A stretch of 64,000 bases of DNA from Isoetes taiwanensis (taxonomy: Eukaryota > Streptophyta > Lycopodiopsida > Isoetales > Isoetaceae). Shown here piece by piece: positions 45,761 through 56,885 of this stretch; the first letter of the stretch is position 1; the number at the start of each line of letters is the position of its first letter. The translations under genes and the position numbers were made by a program. Location: contig JAJEKV010000049.1 of NCBI GenBank assembly GCA_021234155.1, forward strand, positions 6,855,427 through 6,919,426, in the 5' to 3' direction. The notes below the pieces were generated by a model that made no database searches, was not told the origin of the DNA, and saw only the letters and a list, made by a program, of their open reading frames with translations.

Positions 45761-46059
45761 CTCGAATTGATTATCTATCATCTGCATATGGTTGATCTCT
45801 AAGAAGAGAAAAGAGTGATCATCTGGTTGCTTTTACAGAATTCATATGCCCATTGAATATCTCTGACTGGAAATTCATGAAGTTTTCGAAAGAGCCTTTT
45901 TGGTATTTTGGATTTCCAATCATAATATGCATAAGCGTTCACTTGTATATTGAGGTGTTCCAAATTTCTTTGTGCCTCAAAACAGTCAAAGCTTGTGTCC
46001 AGAATATGCTTACAAAACTCCAAATACTCTAGCATTAATATTAGCATTATTTTTTTCTT

Positions 46060-46165
46060 TGTACCTTTTGGGTTTCCATACCCCTTTTCTTGTTTGGGTC
46101 CCATGGCCAATTTGCCCTCCGTGGACGTTAAAATCTGTCTGTCTGTCTGTCTGCCTGCCTAACTA
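46060..46165 (+). mobile_element. LINE 3' terminus with TGTC tail
   Basis: GGGTCCCATGGCCAATTTGC and CCGTGGACGTTAAAATC are followed by (TGTC)n and TGCC repeats. The GGACGTTAA motif before a tetranucleotide tail is shared with the family B ends at 5.9 and 11.0 kb. Only the last ~100 bp are recognisable. Confidence 0.65.
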
Positions 46166-48600
46166 CCTGTCTGTCTCTCCAGACTTACCAACTCAACAAT
46201 CTCAAATGGTCCATTTTGCCCAACCACCAATTCCTCGTATGGCCTCAAGTGCTTCCATGCCCCCACCAATTGCCCTATATTGAGAACCTAACACCTGCAA
46301 CATATCATGATCCTTATAATTTCCAAGCATTTGCATAACCGTTTAACTAATGCTTATATAGATTGTCCTTGGCTCCCCAAAGGCAATCACAACATGTCCA
46401 ATTTTTGTGTGCTCCATTCACAAAATATAAACCCAATGGTACATTCACTTTGCACTTCAGACTCACCTTCCTCAAAGTTGGTAAATGTGACTTGTTCATC
46501 GGCATTAGTCGGGCGCCTTGTACTACCCTCTAATATCTATTCTTGGGAGGTGTTTACTACAAAGTCATATTCCTTCATAGCCCCGGAACATGATATAGAT
46601 ATATATCAAAGAAAAGCAAGGAAAACTCAAACCATTTCATATAGTAGTATGGAACCCTTACCTGATGTAAGTCATATGTGTCTCCACATTGTGTGTGAGA
46701 ATGTAAGACAACCAGTCAAATTTTCTACCTCGAAGTGCATGCTTATATATGCCTAGGCACAGCTTAAGGGTAGCATGCCATGCCTCTATGACTGCATCGA
46801 TCTTTTGATTAGAATGAGGGTACATTCATGTAGCCGATACCCACTGGCAAATGTTCTTAGTCCACTCCTTACTCATGTAGGCCACCAATTTATGATATTG
46901 AAGATGCTCACCAATTCTTCCAACTTCTTGACAATCTCTTTTCTGACAGCCTTTTATACTCCTCACCATAATTATTGTCACCCCGTGGACCCTGTGCCTT
47001 GTACACCATGTATCCAAGTTCCTTGTATATTTCATTCCTTGCCACCTTATTCCTAACACCTTTCTTTTGGTGATACTGAAGGTGGAGATTATCACGCACG
47101 ATGACACCATTATCAACCATGTCTAGGAGATTTCGGAGGCCAAGATCAGGGGTTGGTGATTCCGGAGTATAAGATCACTATGAATTTTCTTGATGAGGAG
47201 GCGAGATTATCGTGGACGGCCTAACGGCGAGACATTGGATGACCAAGATTACTGCAGTGCCCCTCACATGTGTCAGTACGATGAAATGAAGGGGCTTACA
47301 ATGGGTTCTGCTGTAAAATGGTGGTAATACTGGAGGCCAGTATTTCCCCCCTGAGATCATTGAAACTAAGGTAAGAATGTCTTTACCCAATGGTGGATAT
47401 AGGTATGTCTTCAATGGATATTTTCTTCAATGGTATGCTTTGATTGAAATGATCTTTTTCTGTCTTTGGATCTTAATCTGTGCAAAGAATACTTTGCCAT
47501 AAATGTGGGCACATTCAAACTATTTTTCATAGGGAAATCTATGCTCTTTGTCGAAGATTAATATATAATTTAATTACAAGGGCCATCAATTAATGTTGCA
47601 GTATGCAAATCATCTGCTTTTTCAGCTTCAAAATCACTTCTGTAACTACTCACAAAATCAAGAAATCAAGAAAAATTTTGTAAACTTTCAATCACTCATT
47701 TCCTATTAAAAGCTTTTGCTTACCGATGGCAATTTTATAGAGCAAAGGTTCATTAATTCCAGTCATAAGAGAATAGAAATAAAAAAATCAAGAATTTTTT
47801 GAATGGTGCTTTGCTGCCATTGTTGGAGGAAAATCAGGTTGTAGGCACTGCATGTCTTTGAAATTTTGCAAGGGAGAGAGAGTGCTTCTAGAAGTGGGTC
47901 TGATATTAAAAATGACTCCATGTGACAGAGAAGGATAGTTTCCACCTCTGGTTATCATTTCCAATCCGTAACGTATAGGATCCTGAAATTTCTTAATTTC
48001 ATGACCCTTTTTTTTCAGGTAAATTTTTAAAGTCTAGGTTTCTAGTGGCGACCTGGTAGTGCCGCCAGGGTCCCTAATGAAAGATTTTGATTCGCTTTGC
48101 TGCTGCCGTTGGCTATGGCGGATCTGATGCATGATATGTTGGCTATAACATATCGTTAGCTATGGCAGATTTGTTCTGATGAAGGCCTGCATGATCTGTT
48201 GCCGTAGGGTTGCTTGGATTACACTTTCTTGCCTTTTTCTGGAATAACAAAGAGTATCCTACTCGTTTTTAATGTGTTCCAGAAGGTCTATTCCATGCCA
48301 TGTGCTATAATCACTAAAGAAAAAATTTTCTAAGGGCTCTACAAGAGAGCAATTTTCTTTTTCTTGCTTTCTGGGGTCAAGTTTCTAGTTTGGGTTTAAA
48401 GGAACACTACATCTAATGCTGAACAAGATCCAAATGCAATCTATTTTTTCAATTATAGATTCCTCCTGCAAAAAACACTGGCATGTTTTGATCCTCCCCT
48501 CTCTGTTCCAGAAGTTTTTTCTAGCAAGGCAAAGCAGCATCAAAAGGAACTTTTGCACAGCAAGGAAATTTTGCATCAGACAGAAATTTCGGGTCCAAAT
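46166..48600. other. No recognisable gene
   Basis: Several open frames of 60-150 codons occur (for example 46307-46756 on plus). None shows a known motif, repeat pattern or splice context. Confidence 0.5.
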
Positions 48601-48625
48601 GGTTACGACAGGAAACTCTGGTCGT

Positions 48626-48695
48626 TCCAGATGAAACTGGCCCTAACAGCACTGCCATTGTCTCTGCAATGCTGTTAGGGCCAGTTTCCTCTGGA
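48626..48695. ncRNA. Long near-perfect hairpin
   Basis: Arms 48626-48651 and 48670-48695 are complementary at 25 of 26 positions with an 18-nt loop; the inner 19 bp (GAAACTGGCCCTAACAGCA) are perfect. The transcript on either strand would form a microRNA-precursor-like or foldback-transposon stem. No flanking coding sequence is recognised, and no target or mature sequence could be named. Confidence 0.45.
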
Positions 48696-48910
48696 AACCT
48701 TCTGCTCTCAAAAGTTTTTCCTTTCAAACCCAACTGTGCACCCTAGACTACCACAATCGTCGGATTCGTCGATCCTACGACTCAGATCGTATGTTGAGGC
48801 CTCTGGGCTCCTCTCGTTTCGCTTATAGTCATTTATGATTGGAGATGCCTATGATTTTGAAATATGAAATGCGATTTTTATCGAACCTCTAGGTTTTGCC
48901 TAAGATTTTA

Positions 48911-48983
48911 GACGGGGGCTCGAACCTCTACCAAAATAACTCAATGTCCTAATAAGACTACTTTAACCAATATACCCAGCAAG
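48911..48983 (-). repeat. tRNA-like sequence
   Basis: The minus strand has an A-box-like TATATTGGTTAAAGTAG and a B box GGTTCGAGCCC. Spacing suits a tRNA-derived SINE head; the acceptor stem does not pair. Confidence 0.5.
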
Positions 48984-49099
48984 CTAATGTGATTATTTTT
49001 TTTATCTTGAATCTATGTTTTTTTTTATAACAAGTTTATTCAATTGTTTTAGGGATATATGGTCTATGGTTTCGGGAATTGTTATTTAAATTGCATCCA

Positions 49100-49132
49100 T
49101 ACACCCCTTGTTATTTTGCTACATATTCCACA
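49100..49132 (-). repeat. Isolated terminus of the 31.4/38.9-kb element family
   Basis: CCCCTTGTTATTTTGCTACATATT matches the conserved left end (read on minus: ATATGTAGCA.AATAACAGGGGG) seen at 32932, 32046 and 38937. The partner end was not found nearby. Confidence 0.5.
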
Positions 49133-52100
49133 CAGAAATCTGAGTTGAAGCTCTAATCCAAGATTTAGACCTTGAAATTTCGGTTATTGAGTAAGGGTCA
49201 AAATTAAGGGGGTTTCTCCCTAGAATTTTGGATTAAAGATAGGAATAACAGATTTGATAAAGTAGATGCAGGCAAATTTTCAGTTGAAAATTTGTAAAAA
49301 TAGTATAAAATATGATAAATCAGAGTTATTTTTCTCAAAATCCAGTAAATATAAATAAAGGGTAGAGGCATTTTTGCTGGTTGCATGTTGCTTAGACGAA
49401 TTTCTAAGGCACTATAACAGGTAAAAAAAAGCTATGTGGGAGAAGATTGACTGGGTGTTGATTGAAAAGAATATTTTATGGAAAAATACAAACTTTCAAA
49501 GGGTATTCCCTTAACGACAAAAAGTTCAATGAAAAGGCCTCTGGAACAAATCGTTGCCAAAAGGGGCGACCGAATTTTTTCTCTTCCTCTAGTTTCTCTC
49601 ATTGTCTCTTCTCTTCCTATCTCTGATTTTATCTCTCATTGAGGATGTGTCCCATGCCCCCCCCCCCCTCTAAGGTAAATAAGTTGTATCATGTGGAAAG
49701 CATTAGCGCTAATTTGTGAGGGAAAATCTCATCTTTTTTAATGAGGATGTACAATATGGGCTACAAAAATTGGCAAACCGGGAGCCAGTAGACTCAGTTG
49801 GCTTGATTGCATAATTACTTAAACGGGTCGGGCCATAGATGGTGGAGGTTCTAATACATGTAATACATGTATTAAATGCAGTTGCTAGAGATAGTTTTCC
49901 TAATGCATTGCAGATTAATGGGGCGACCAATTCATAAAGCACATGACGAAAGTGATCCCACTAAGTACTTGAATAGTTGATAGGCATCCCTGCATATATA
50001 TGCTGGCATATACCTAGCATATGCTGATGACTGCTAAAAACTGGCTGGTGCCTGTAAATGGTCGGTCATCCAGCCCCATTCCTTCGCAGGCGTGGCTATG
50101 GCGCAGCTCGACCCTTCTTCCAGGACTCCTATCTCTAAATCGTTGCCAGCAGTTTTGTTTGTAGCTGCCATGGCGTCTTGCAACCCCTTTGTCATGTATA
50201 CCTTTGTTTGTTACGGTGATGCATTTTTTTTTTCTTTAGTTCCTGTACATCTTTGCACTGTAGCTGTCTGGTTTGATCTTGTTTTACTCTGGGTTCTGCT
50301 AAATTGAGTCATATGCCCAGATCGTTTTCCACTGCCAATCAAGTTTGAAGCTGCCCCTATCCAGATCTCAGCTTTTGCTTTTTCGTATCACCAGGGTTAA
50401 ATACCACTTTGGCCTCACACTTTTGGCATTTGAAGCAAAGGGCATATGGTGCGGAGGAAATGCAGGGAGATTGTTGAAGGAACGAAGAAACAAGGCAAAA
50501 TGGTGGCTCCAATTAAAGCTGTATTGAAAAAGGGGATGGTTGGAGGCTGGCCTCTACTATTAATAAAAATCCGATTCTGGATTGCTTATAATCGGATTCT
50601 CCAGATTTGAAGCTGCATCTGCCATTTTCTCTGATGCAAAGCTTGCATTTGCATCTCAGGAAAGGACTCTTTGGTTTACCTAGTTAATAGCATTATTCTA
50701 ACTCTGCGCTTCTTTGTTGCAGAATGTTGAAGCATATTGCATATTTTTGTATGAATCATGCATAATCGTTGGCAACAAATATATTGATGACGGAGGTATT
50801 CTGGCATCATGGACCACTTTGGGTATTGGAACAGGGATGCCTATCAACTATACAACATTGCTTGCAGTGGTTGTATTACCTCTCAGTAAAAACACGAGAG
50901 AATTGGAGTTACAGTCAAATTTCAGGGGTCCTGTATGGCCGGAACCACTACCATGGAATGCTGCTTATGGGTTTGGGAAAGTTGGAGATTTTGGCTTCAA
51001 CTCTACGAATGCCTTTGTGGCAAAATCGGAGTTTTGCAAATATTTGGCATGCAAAGGGCTTCTGGGATTTGCAGGGCAGATCTGCGACATGCATCTAAAT
51101 CCATTTGCGGGAATCCTCCCCGCCCATTTCGTTCCTCAGGAGCTTCATTAGACCTAACCGTTTATGCCTTTGTTCTCAGAATATCGGTGCAGTGCCTTTG
51201 TTCTTGGAGTTTTCTGGCTATGGCAGGCATCCAGGGAGGAGTTTTTGCATGGCAGCTCTTAGCCCTTGTTCTCTTTTTTTTGTTATGGCTGCCATTATCC
51301 ATAGTTCCTGTGCCAAAGAAATCATCGTTGGTGGATCTGCTGCTTATGGAACCGACCTCTTATTTTGTTGGTGATCTGTTGTTTTTTGAGATTGTTTAGC
51401 TGTTATTTTTAAACATACTTTGCAGGGTATGGAAATTTGGCATGTTATTTTTAAACATACTTTGCAGGGTATGGAAATTTGGCATGAGTCCAACGACATC
51501 CATATGCCAAAGGCGATCAGGTCTGATCATATAGTTTGTGTGGATAGTACAATGAATCAACCAACCTTTGTTAGCAGTTAGTCTGATGAGTAGAATATGC
51601 ACAACACAAGTTGAGACAATATGTTTTCTTCTTACTTAGAAGATTTCTCCTTCTCAAGAATAGCAAATCAGTGCATCTGCGCATAGGTTTTACCCTTTCC
51701 ATCTCACTATTACTATTTTAAAGACTTATGTTCTTATTATTTTGTGCTTGCAATGCGCATGGAATGCAGATGTGCCATCCTCAAGTGGCTCTTAGCAGCA
51801 AGGCAGCATGTGTTATTATATTCGAGAATTGATTCATTTTATCGCTGGAGGTCAAACACTCTATCCCTGAAACCTCACTTATATTTTAATTATTATAGGA
51901 AGAATTTGTGCTCAGCCTATTTCTTAGACAAGGATAGCAACTTGCTACTGTGAATAATTTGTCCATCATTGCAGGATGCCTTTGAAATTCATTGATAAGT
52001 CATTTCGAAGGTATTTACTGCTTGTTTACTTTAGAGATCATCATTTGCTTCCGTCTTTTGCTTTTGTACTGCTTTATGCTTGGATCTTAGCATACGATTC

Positions 52101-53700
52101 TAAAGATAAAAGGCTATGCAGTTGTTTTCTATGTTGGTTTATCCGAAACCCTGCTTGGATCTACTAGAGCAATTTCTGTGTATATAGTTGAGCATACCAG
52201 GTTGTAGTAGACATGCCCAAACTGGGCAATTTTCTCTGGACATTACAACATAAACTCTGGAAGGTAACATGCTTAATAGAATAACGGTTGGATATGTGAC
52301 ACTTTTATTGGATATTTTGTTGAGATCATGCTGATATGCATGCATGCATTACCACCAATACGTCCTCTATGCTTGCTTACAAGAAAGACCCTAGCCTTTT
52401 TGTATGTTGCAGATTTTAAATGTATAGATTGTTAAGAGGTCCATTTGTGTTGGATCTCTCAATTGTGAAGTGTCTTAGCAAGAAGGCAAGTGTCTGGGAA
52501 TCGTAGTCATAACCATGTGCTTTTTTATTACTAAAGAAATTATATTAAAGCCTCGAGAGGCATTGTGATTGATTCCACAAATAAATATTTGTCATTCCTG
52601 GACATATGCTTGCCATGATGGCAAACCCATAAAGTGGTGGTTTTACATTTCTAGTTGATTTTACCTTGGTTCATATTCTGGTGTCCCGGTACATTATAAA
52701 TGATTTTACATTGGATTGAAGGCTAGATGCTGAGACAAGAGCAATTATGACAATTATGATGTCCATTGTAGCTATGATTTTAGCTTTAATGTAGCCTCCC
52801 TCTACTGAGAAATATGACATAAAGTTCTCATTTTTTACTGCCTTGGTGCATTAGACAGAGATTTGGAACTTTGTCTCATTGCCATTTTGTAATATGGAAG
52901 AGGATATTTGCAAATGGCTGATTGATTGCTAACTTGATACCTGGTATTTGTGTTCGAACTAGAACTTGCATTTAAAGAAAACACCAACGAAATCATCATT
53001 CTTGCTTCTCGTTTTTCGATATGTTCAAGGGTTGAATGGAACCAATGGATTGTGTTTCTTTTTCCTCTTTGCCTTATGAGTTATGAATTGGGCATGGAAA
53101 TAACATTCCACTGATATGTTTGAGTCCAGTTTTTTGGGTTGCCCCTAAGGGGAAAACCCTCATCCATGTGAGTTTATGGCATATTCCAAGTATATGTCAG
53201 TATATGCTCGAAAACATGACTTTGAAGTGTGATTTAAGCCATTTCACTCTCGGGTCACGGAGGGCAACCCTCCGTGCGCAGCACCTTGTTTCCTTCTTCC
53301 TAACAATCCATCTTCTTACGCTACTATTTCCACAATTCTCTTCCTTGTCCATTTTACAACGCAATTACCTTGCTTCTGTGCGATCGACACTGCTTTTGGA
53401 GGCGTTGCCGACTTAACAAGATATGGCACTTCCAGTCTACCGTACATCCTACCTCTGGTCTGAGAATCTCATATTTGTATTCGTTTAGGTTTTTCCAATT
53501 TCATTTTCTCGCAATATCCTTGCATCCTCAAATTAAATACAATGGTCTACTTGTTGTCCAAATGATTCTATACCTAGATATTGATTTCGTATATTGTCCA
53601 GCCCTGGCCTTCCACGTGAACTGGCTTACTTTATGTCAGGACCTTGTACTGCCCCAATCTTTAATATATTCCCCTTAAGCTAGTCTACCATTTAAGTTTA
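49133..53700. other. No recognisable gene
   Basis: Overlapping open frames at 50714-51399 (up to 154 codons) have no motif I recognise and no consistent frame. Apart from the 42-bp duplication this stretch shows only AT-rich DNA and short simple runs. Confidence 0.45.
51401..51486. repeat. 42-bp tandem duplication
   Basis: A unit containing TTATTTTTAAACATACTTTG and GGTATGGAAATTTGGCATG occurs twice head to tail without visible change. Confidence 0.9.
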
Positions 53701-53719
53701 TAGCATATATCCCTCACTC

Positions 53720-54060
53720 ACTATAACGTCCCCTGCTCCAATACGATGCTCCCATTGTATAAGAACCAGAGTTCATCCCTCGTGCCAACGTGCATGCTGA
53801 CAGAGGCCCTCCACCTAGCATCGAACCCTTGCTGATCACAAGAGTCCAAAGGGGCAGAATAGGCGTGTTATTCATCCCGTCGCCCTCGGGATCGACCTAG
53901 CTGCGGAAGCGTAAACAACGATAAACACAAAGTATCAACTAATATACATACCCACCTCGAAGGGTGGTTCACCATAGTATAACATCTCTAACAATGAGAT
54001 CAGTAACATCTTATGAGGGAATCCTACCCAAGGCTCAGGCTCAAGGGCATAAGCATGCTA
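53720..54060 (-). repeat. LTR-like block beside the gypsy element
   Basis: Related to 21770-22170 by ordered landmarks (TACGATGCTCCC, GCGGAAGCGTAAAC, CTCGAAGGGTGG, CTACCCAAGGCTCAG). It lies on the 3' side of the minus-strand gypsy gag-pol, so it fits its 3' LTR or a neighbouring LTR of the family. TG/CA ends could not be assigned. Confidence 0.5.
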
Positions 54061-54205
54061 CACTGTATAAAAAAAAGTACCATTTAGGAACCATAAAACT
54101 ACCTAAAAAAGTACCCAACACTGGGTACTGGGTACTTTTATAATATCTCAATAACTACAAATGTAAAATTGAATGCATTCATTTTGGCCTCCAATAGTAT
54201 TGTCT

Positions 54206-55948
54206 CTATCTTAACCTTGAACATTGATATGCTTTTGACATTTTATATTGAACTTTTGAATTAGTTTTGACCAAACGAACAAGAAAATAGTACCCAGTCC
54301 AAAAGTACCTAGTGCAGGTACTTTGGCAGGTTCCAAAAATGGCAGGGTGTAGCATGCATATGCCCTCAAGGGGTTGACTGACGGCTAGAATCTCCAACTT
54401 CTTCCATTCTGCCAATTCCTGAGCTACCATTCTATACGGTGCCTTACTTGTGGGCTTGGTCCCTGGTTCAAGTGCTATTTCACACTCGACTCCTCTGTAT
54501 GGAGGAAGTTGCTTGATCTCGTCTGGAAACAAATCATGGAACTCCTTCACTAGCTTGGCTATTTGCTTCGGCAACTTACTCAATGCTTTGCTCTCTGTGT
54601 CTTCCTCTAATTCTAACTCCTCAACTTCGAGCTTGAAGGTGTAGGCCCCTTGCTCTCTCTTTATGCATTTAAGTAATTTCTTACTAGATATAAATTGCAT
54701 GATTGGTGTGACTTCTTCACCTGTTATCTCAATGATTTTGCCATTTGGCGCCGTTAAGGTTATTTTTCACTTTCCGCAATCAATTACAGCATCAGGCGTA
54801 CCAAGAGATTCCATTCTTATGATTAGATCATACTTGCCAATGTTCATCACCTCTGCTCCCGTTCCAATGTTGATGCCGGGTAAATCTATGTCGAAGTTGA
54901 TCCTTTTTCCCGTTGTATGTCGGATTGCCTCACTTTCCAACATTATTGGCCTAGGCTTGGACTTCAAGGGTTTCAGCTTCAACATTTCTACCATTCTGGG
55001 GAAGCAAAATAATGGGTACTCCCCATGTCTATCAACATTATGAAAAATTTGGCTTTGACTTTCCCTATTGTTGAAATTACCTGATATTTACTCTCGACAT
55101 TCTCGGAGTCAATGGCTGCAAAGATGTGGCACTCACTCTGGATGTAATCGCAAGCTTCTTCGTCGTCATTGTCCAGGGTTGTCTCCCATCCTCCTGGCTC
55201 TTCTAGTGCCGCGATCATCACAAAAGGACAGTTGTGCACCTGAAGCACATCTGCTTTTCTGTACATTCCTGCCTCTTCTCTTTGGGATGGACTACAAGAA
55301 CTGCTTGACTGCTTTGGAATAGTTTGAATCTCCCGCTTGCCCTTTATCCTTGAAAGTGACTTGCTTCTTGTCTTGCTACCCGTTATTTGTATTGTACTGT
55401 GGTCTAGCAGCTGCCGGACTTGTTGCTCTCGGACTATAGCTTCCAATAGTTTTGCCTTATCCTGATAGTTTTGCTGCTTTTGTCCGTTGTTTTGGGAACC
55501 TGTTCCTTTGTAGGCTCGGGGATTTGGATTTTGCTTCTAAAACTCTTATGGGGTTGATAGCTCTTACGAGCTTCCTGATTTCTTCATTCAAGCCCCCGAT
55601 GTACCCCTCGACTGCGTGTTTTTCACTTACCTTTGGCACATAAAGCCTCAGTCTCATAAATTATTTGGTGTACTTCTGCACCGTCTTATTGCCATGTTCC
55701 AACCTGCACAACTGCTGCATCATCTGGCACTTGTGTTCTTTTGGTACATAATGATGCTTAAATGCCATGAAAAACTTCTTGAACCTGCAGCTGTCCCTGC
55801 TCAACCCATGTGCCCTGGCATAGCCCTTCCACCAAATTATGGCCGCTTCTTTGAGGTTGGTTGTAACTAACCTGCCCTTGTCCTTGTCCTTCATGCCATG
55901 GGCATTCCCATACTCTCTTATCTCATCCAACCAAGCTTCGGCTTCCAT
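54206..55948 (-). mobile_element. Truncated Ty3/gypsy element: gag, protease, RT start
   Basis: On the minus strand gag (55948-55457: AEAWLDEIREYG, AAIIWWKGYARAHG, FMAFKHHYVPKEHKCQMMQQ) is followed by protease (IMLIDMGSTHYFAS near 55010), then the linker to RT (FHDLFPDEIKQLPPYRGVEC, EIALEPGTKPTSKAPYRM) ending near 54360. The protease reads DMG where gypsy elements have DTG/DSG. RT catalytic motifs, RNase H and integrase are missing. Stops and frame shifts split gag and protease. Confidence 0.88.
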
Positions 55949-56049
55949 TTCTAATCTGTTGTTCCTCGAGAACTAGTCTAGCTTTCTGGTTTTCCAGACA
56001 TTGCTTAGTGCAGAGTCGACTTTCTTTTGATAATTGACCCGCATTTGCC

Positions 56050-56885
56050 CTTCTAGAGCCTAGTTGCGCACACACTAAACACAAATCAAAAAAGAAAACA
56101 ACCATGCTTATGTAGCCCTCCCTTTTACTTTAAACGAAAGTGTAAAGTACATTCCAAAACACTACAAAAATAATAGTCCCTCATGCCTACCAGTCTTATG
56201 GGGTGCACAAATAACCAAACACACTAGCTAGAAGTTTCTTATTCAAGCCTCCACCACTAATGCCTTTTTGAAGCACAATCCCATAAGATTCCATCGAGCT
56301 AGTAATGAAACTTGCTCGTCTCCAATTAAACCTGCAAAACATGAAAGCAACTTCGCACAAGGGTGCCACAACAGCATAAAAATGATCGCCTCGCACGAGG
56401 GCCAACCACCATGGCTCAAGGGCTCTCAACATCTCTGAAATAAGCACTATATATCTGCGCAAATGAGCCACCACAATGCAAATACCGGGCATAAAAGCCT
56501 TACCATCCACCTAAATCCCAATATTCAAGACATGAGAGTTGCCACAACAACAATGTTTGGCATGAGAGCCCGCAACCCAGATCAAGAAGTCAACATAAGA
56601 AATTAATGCATCAACCTAAAAGAAAACTTCAATGACGTGAGGCTAAAAACGTAGATGGGAGGGGGGGAGGGTAGGACAAACGACCACAAAGGGAGAGGCT
56701 GAAAAATGGCTGATGAAAATGAAACAGATGCAAATGGCCATAAATACTCTAAAGGGAACTCTTTCAACTAGCCTCAAGAAGCGGATTTTTCTGTTAATCT
56801 CGAAACACAGATAAATTATACTTATAGAGCCTAGTTACGCACACACTAAATACAAATTAAACAAGACAACAACCATGCTGAAACA
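56050..56885. repeat. Direct repeat ~770 bp apart
   Basis: A ~55-bp sequence containing AGAGCCTAGTT.CGCACACACT and ACAACCATGCT occurs at 56054-56108 and 56822-56876. The DNA between has no recognisable gene. It may be the trace of a duplication or the ends of an unidentified insertion. Confidence 0.6.

Noticed and set aside
46307-46756. 149-codon plus-strand ORF
   Set aside because: No recognisable domain, no splice context and unremarkable composition; length is not convincing in AT-rich plant DNA.
50714-51399. Overlapping ORFs of 109-154 codons
   Set aside because: Three frames are open over the same stretch and none has conserved motifs.
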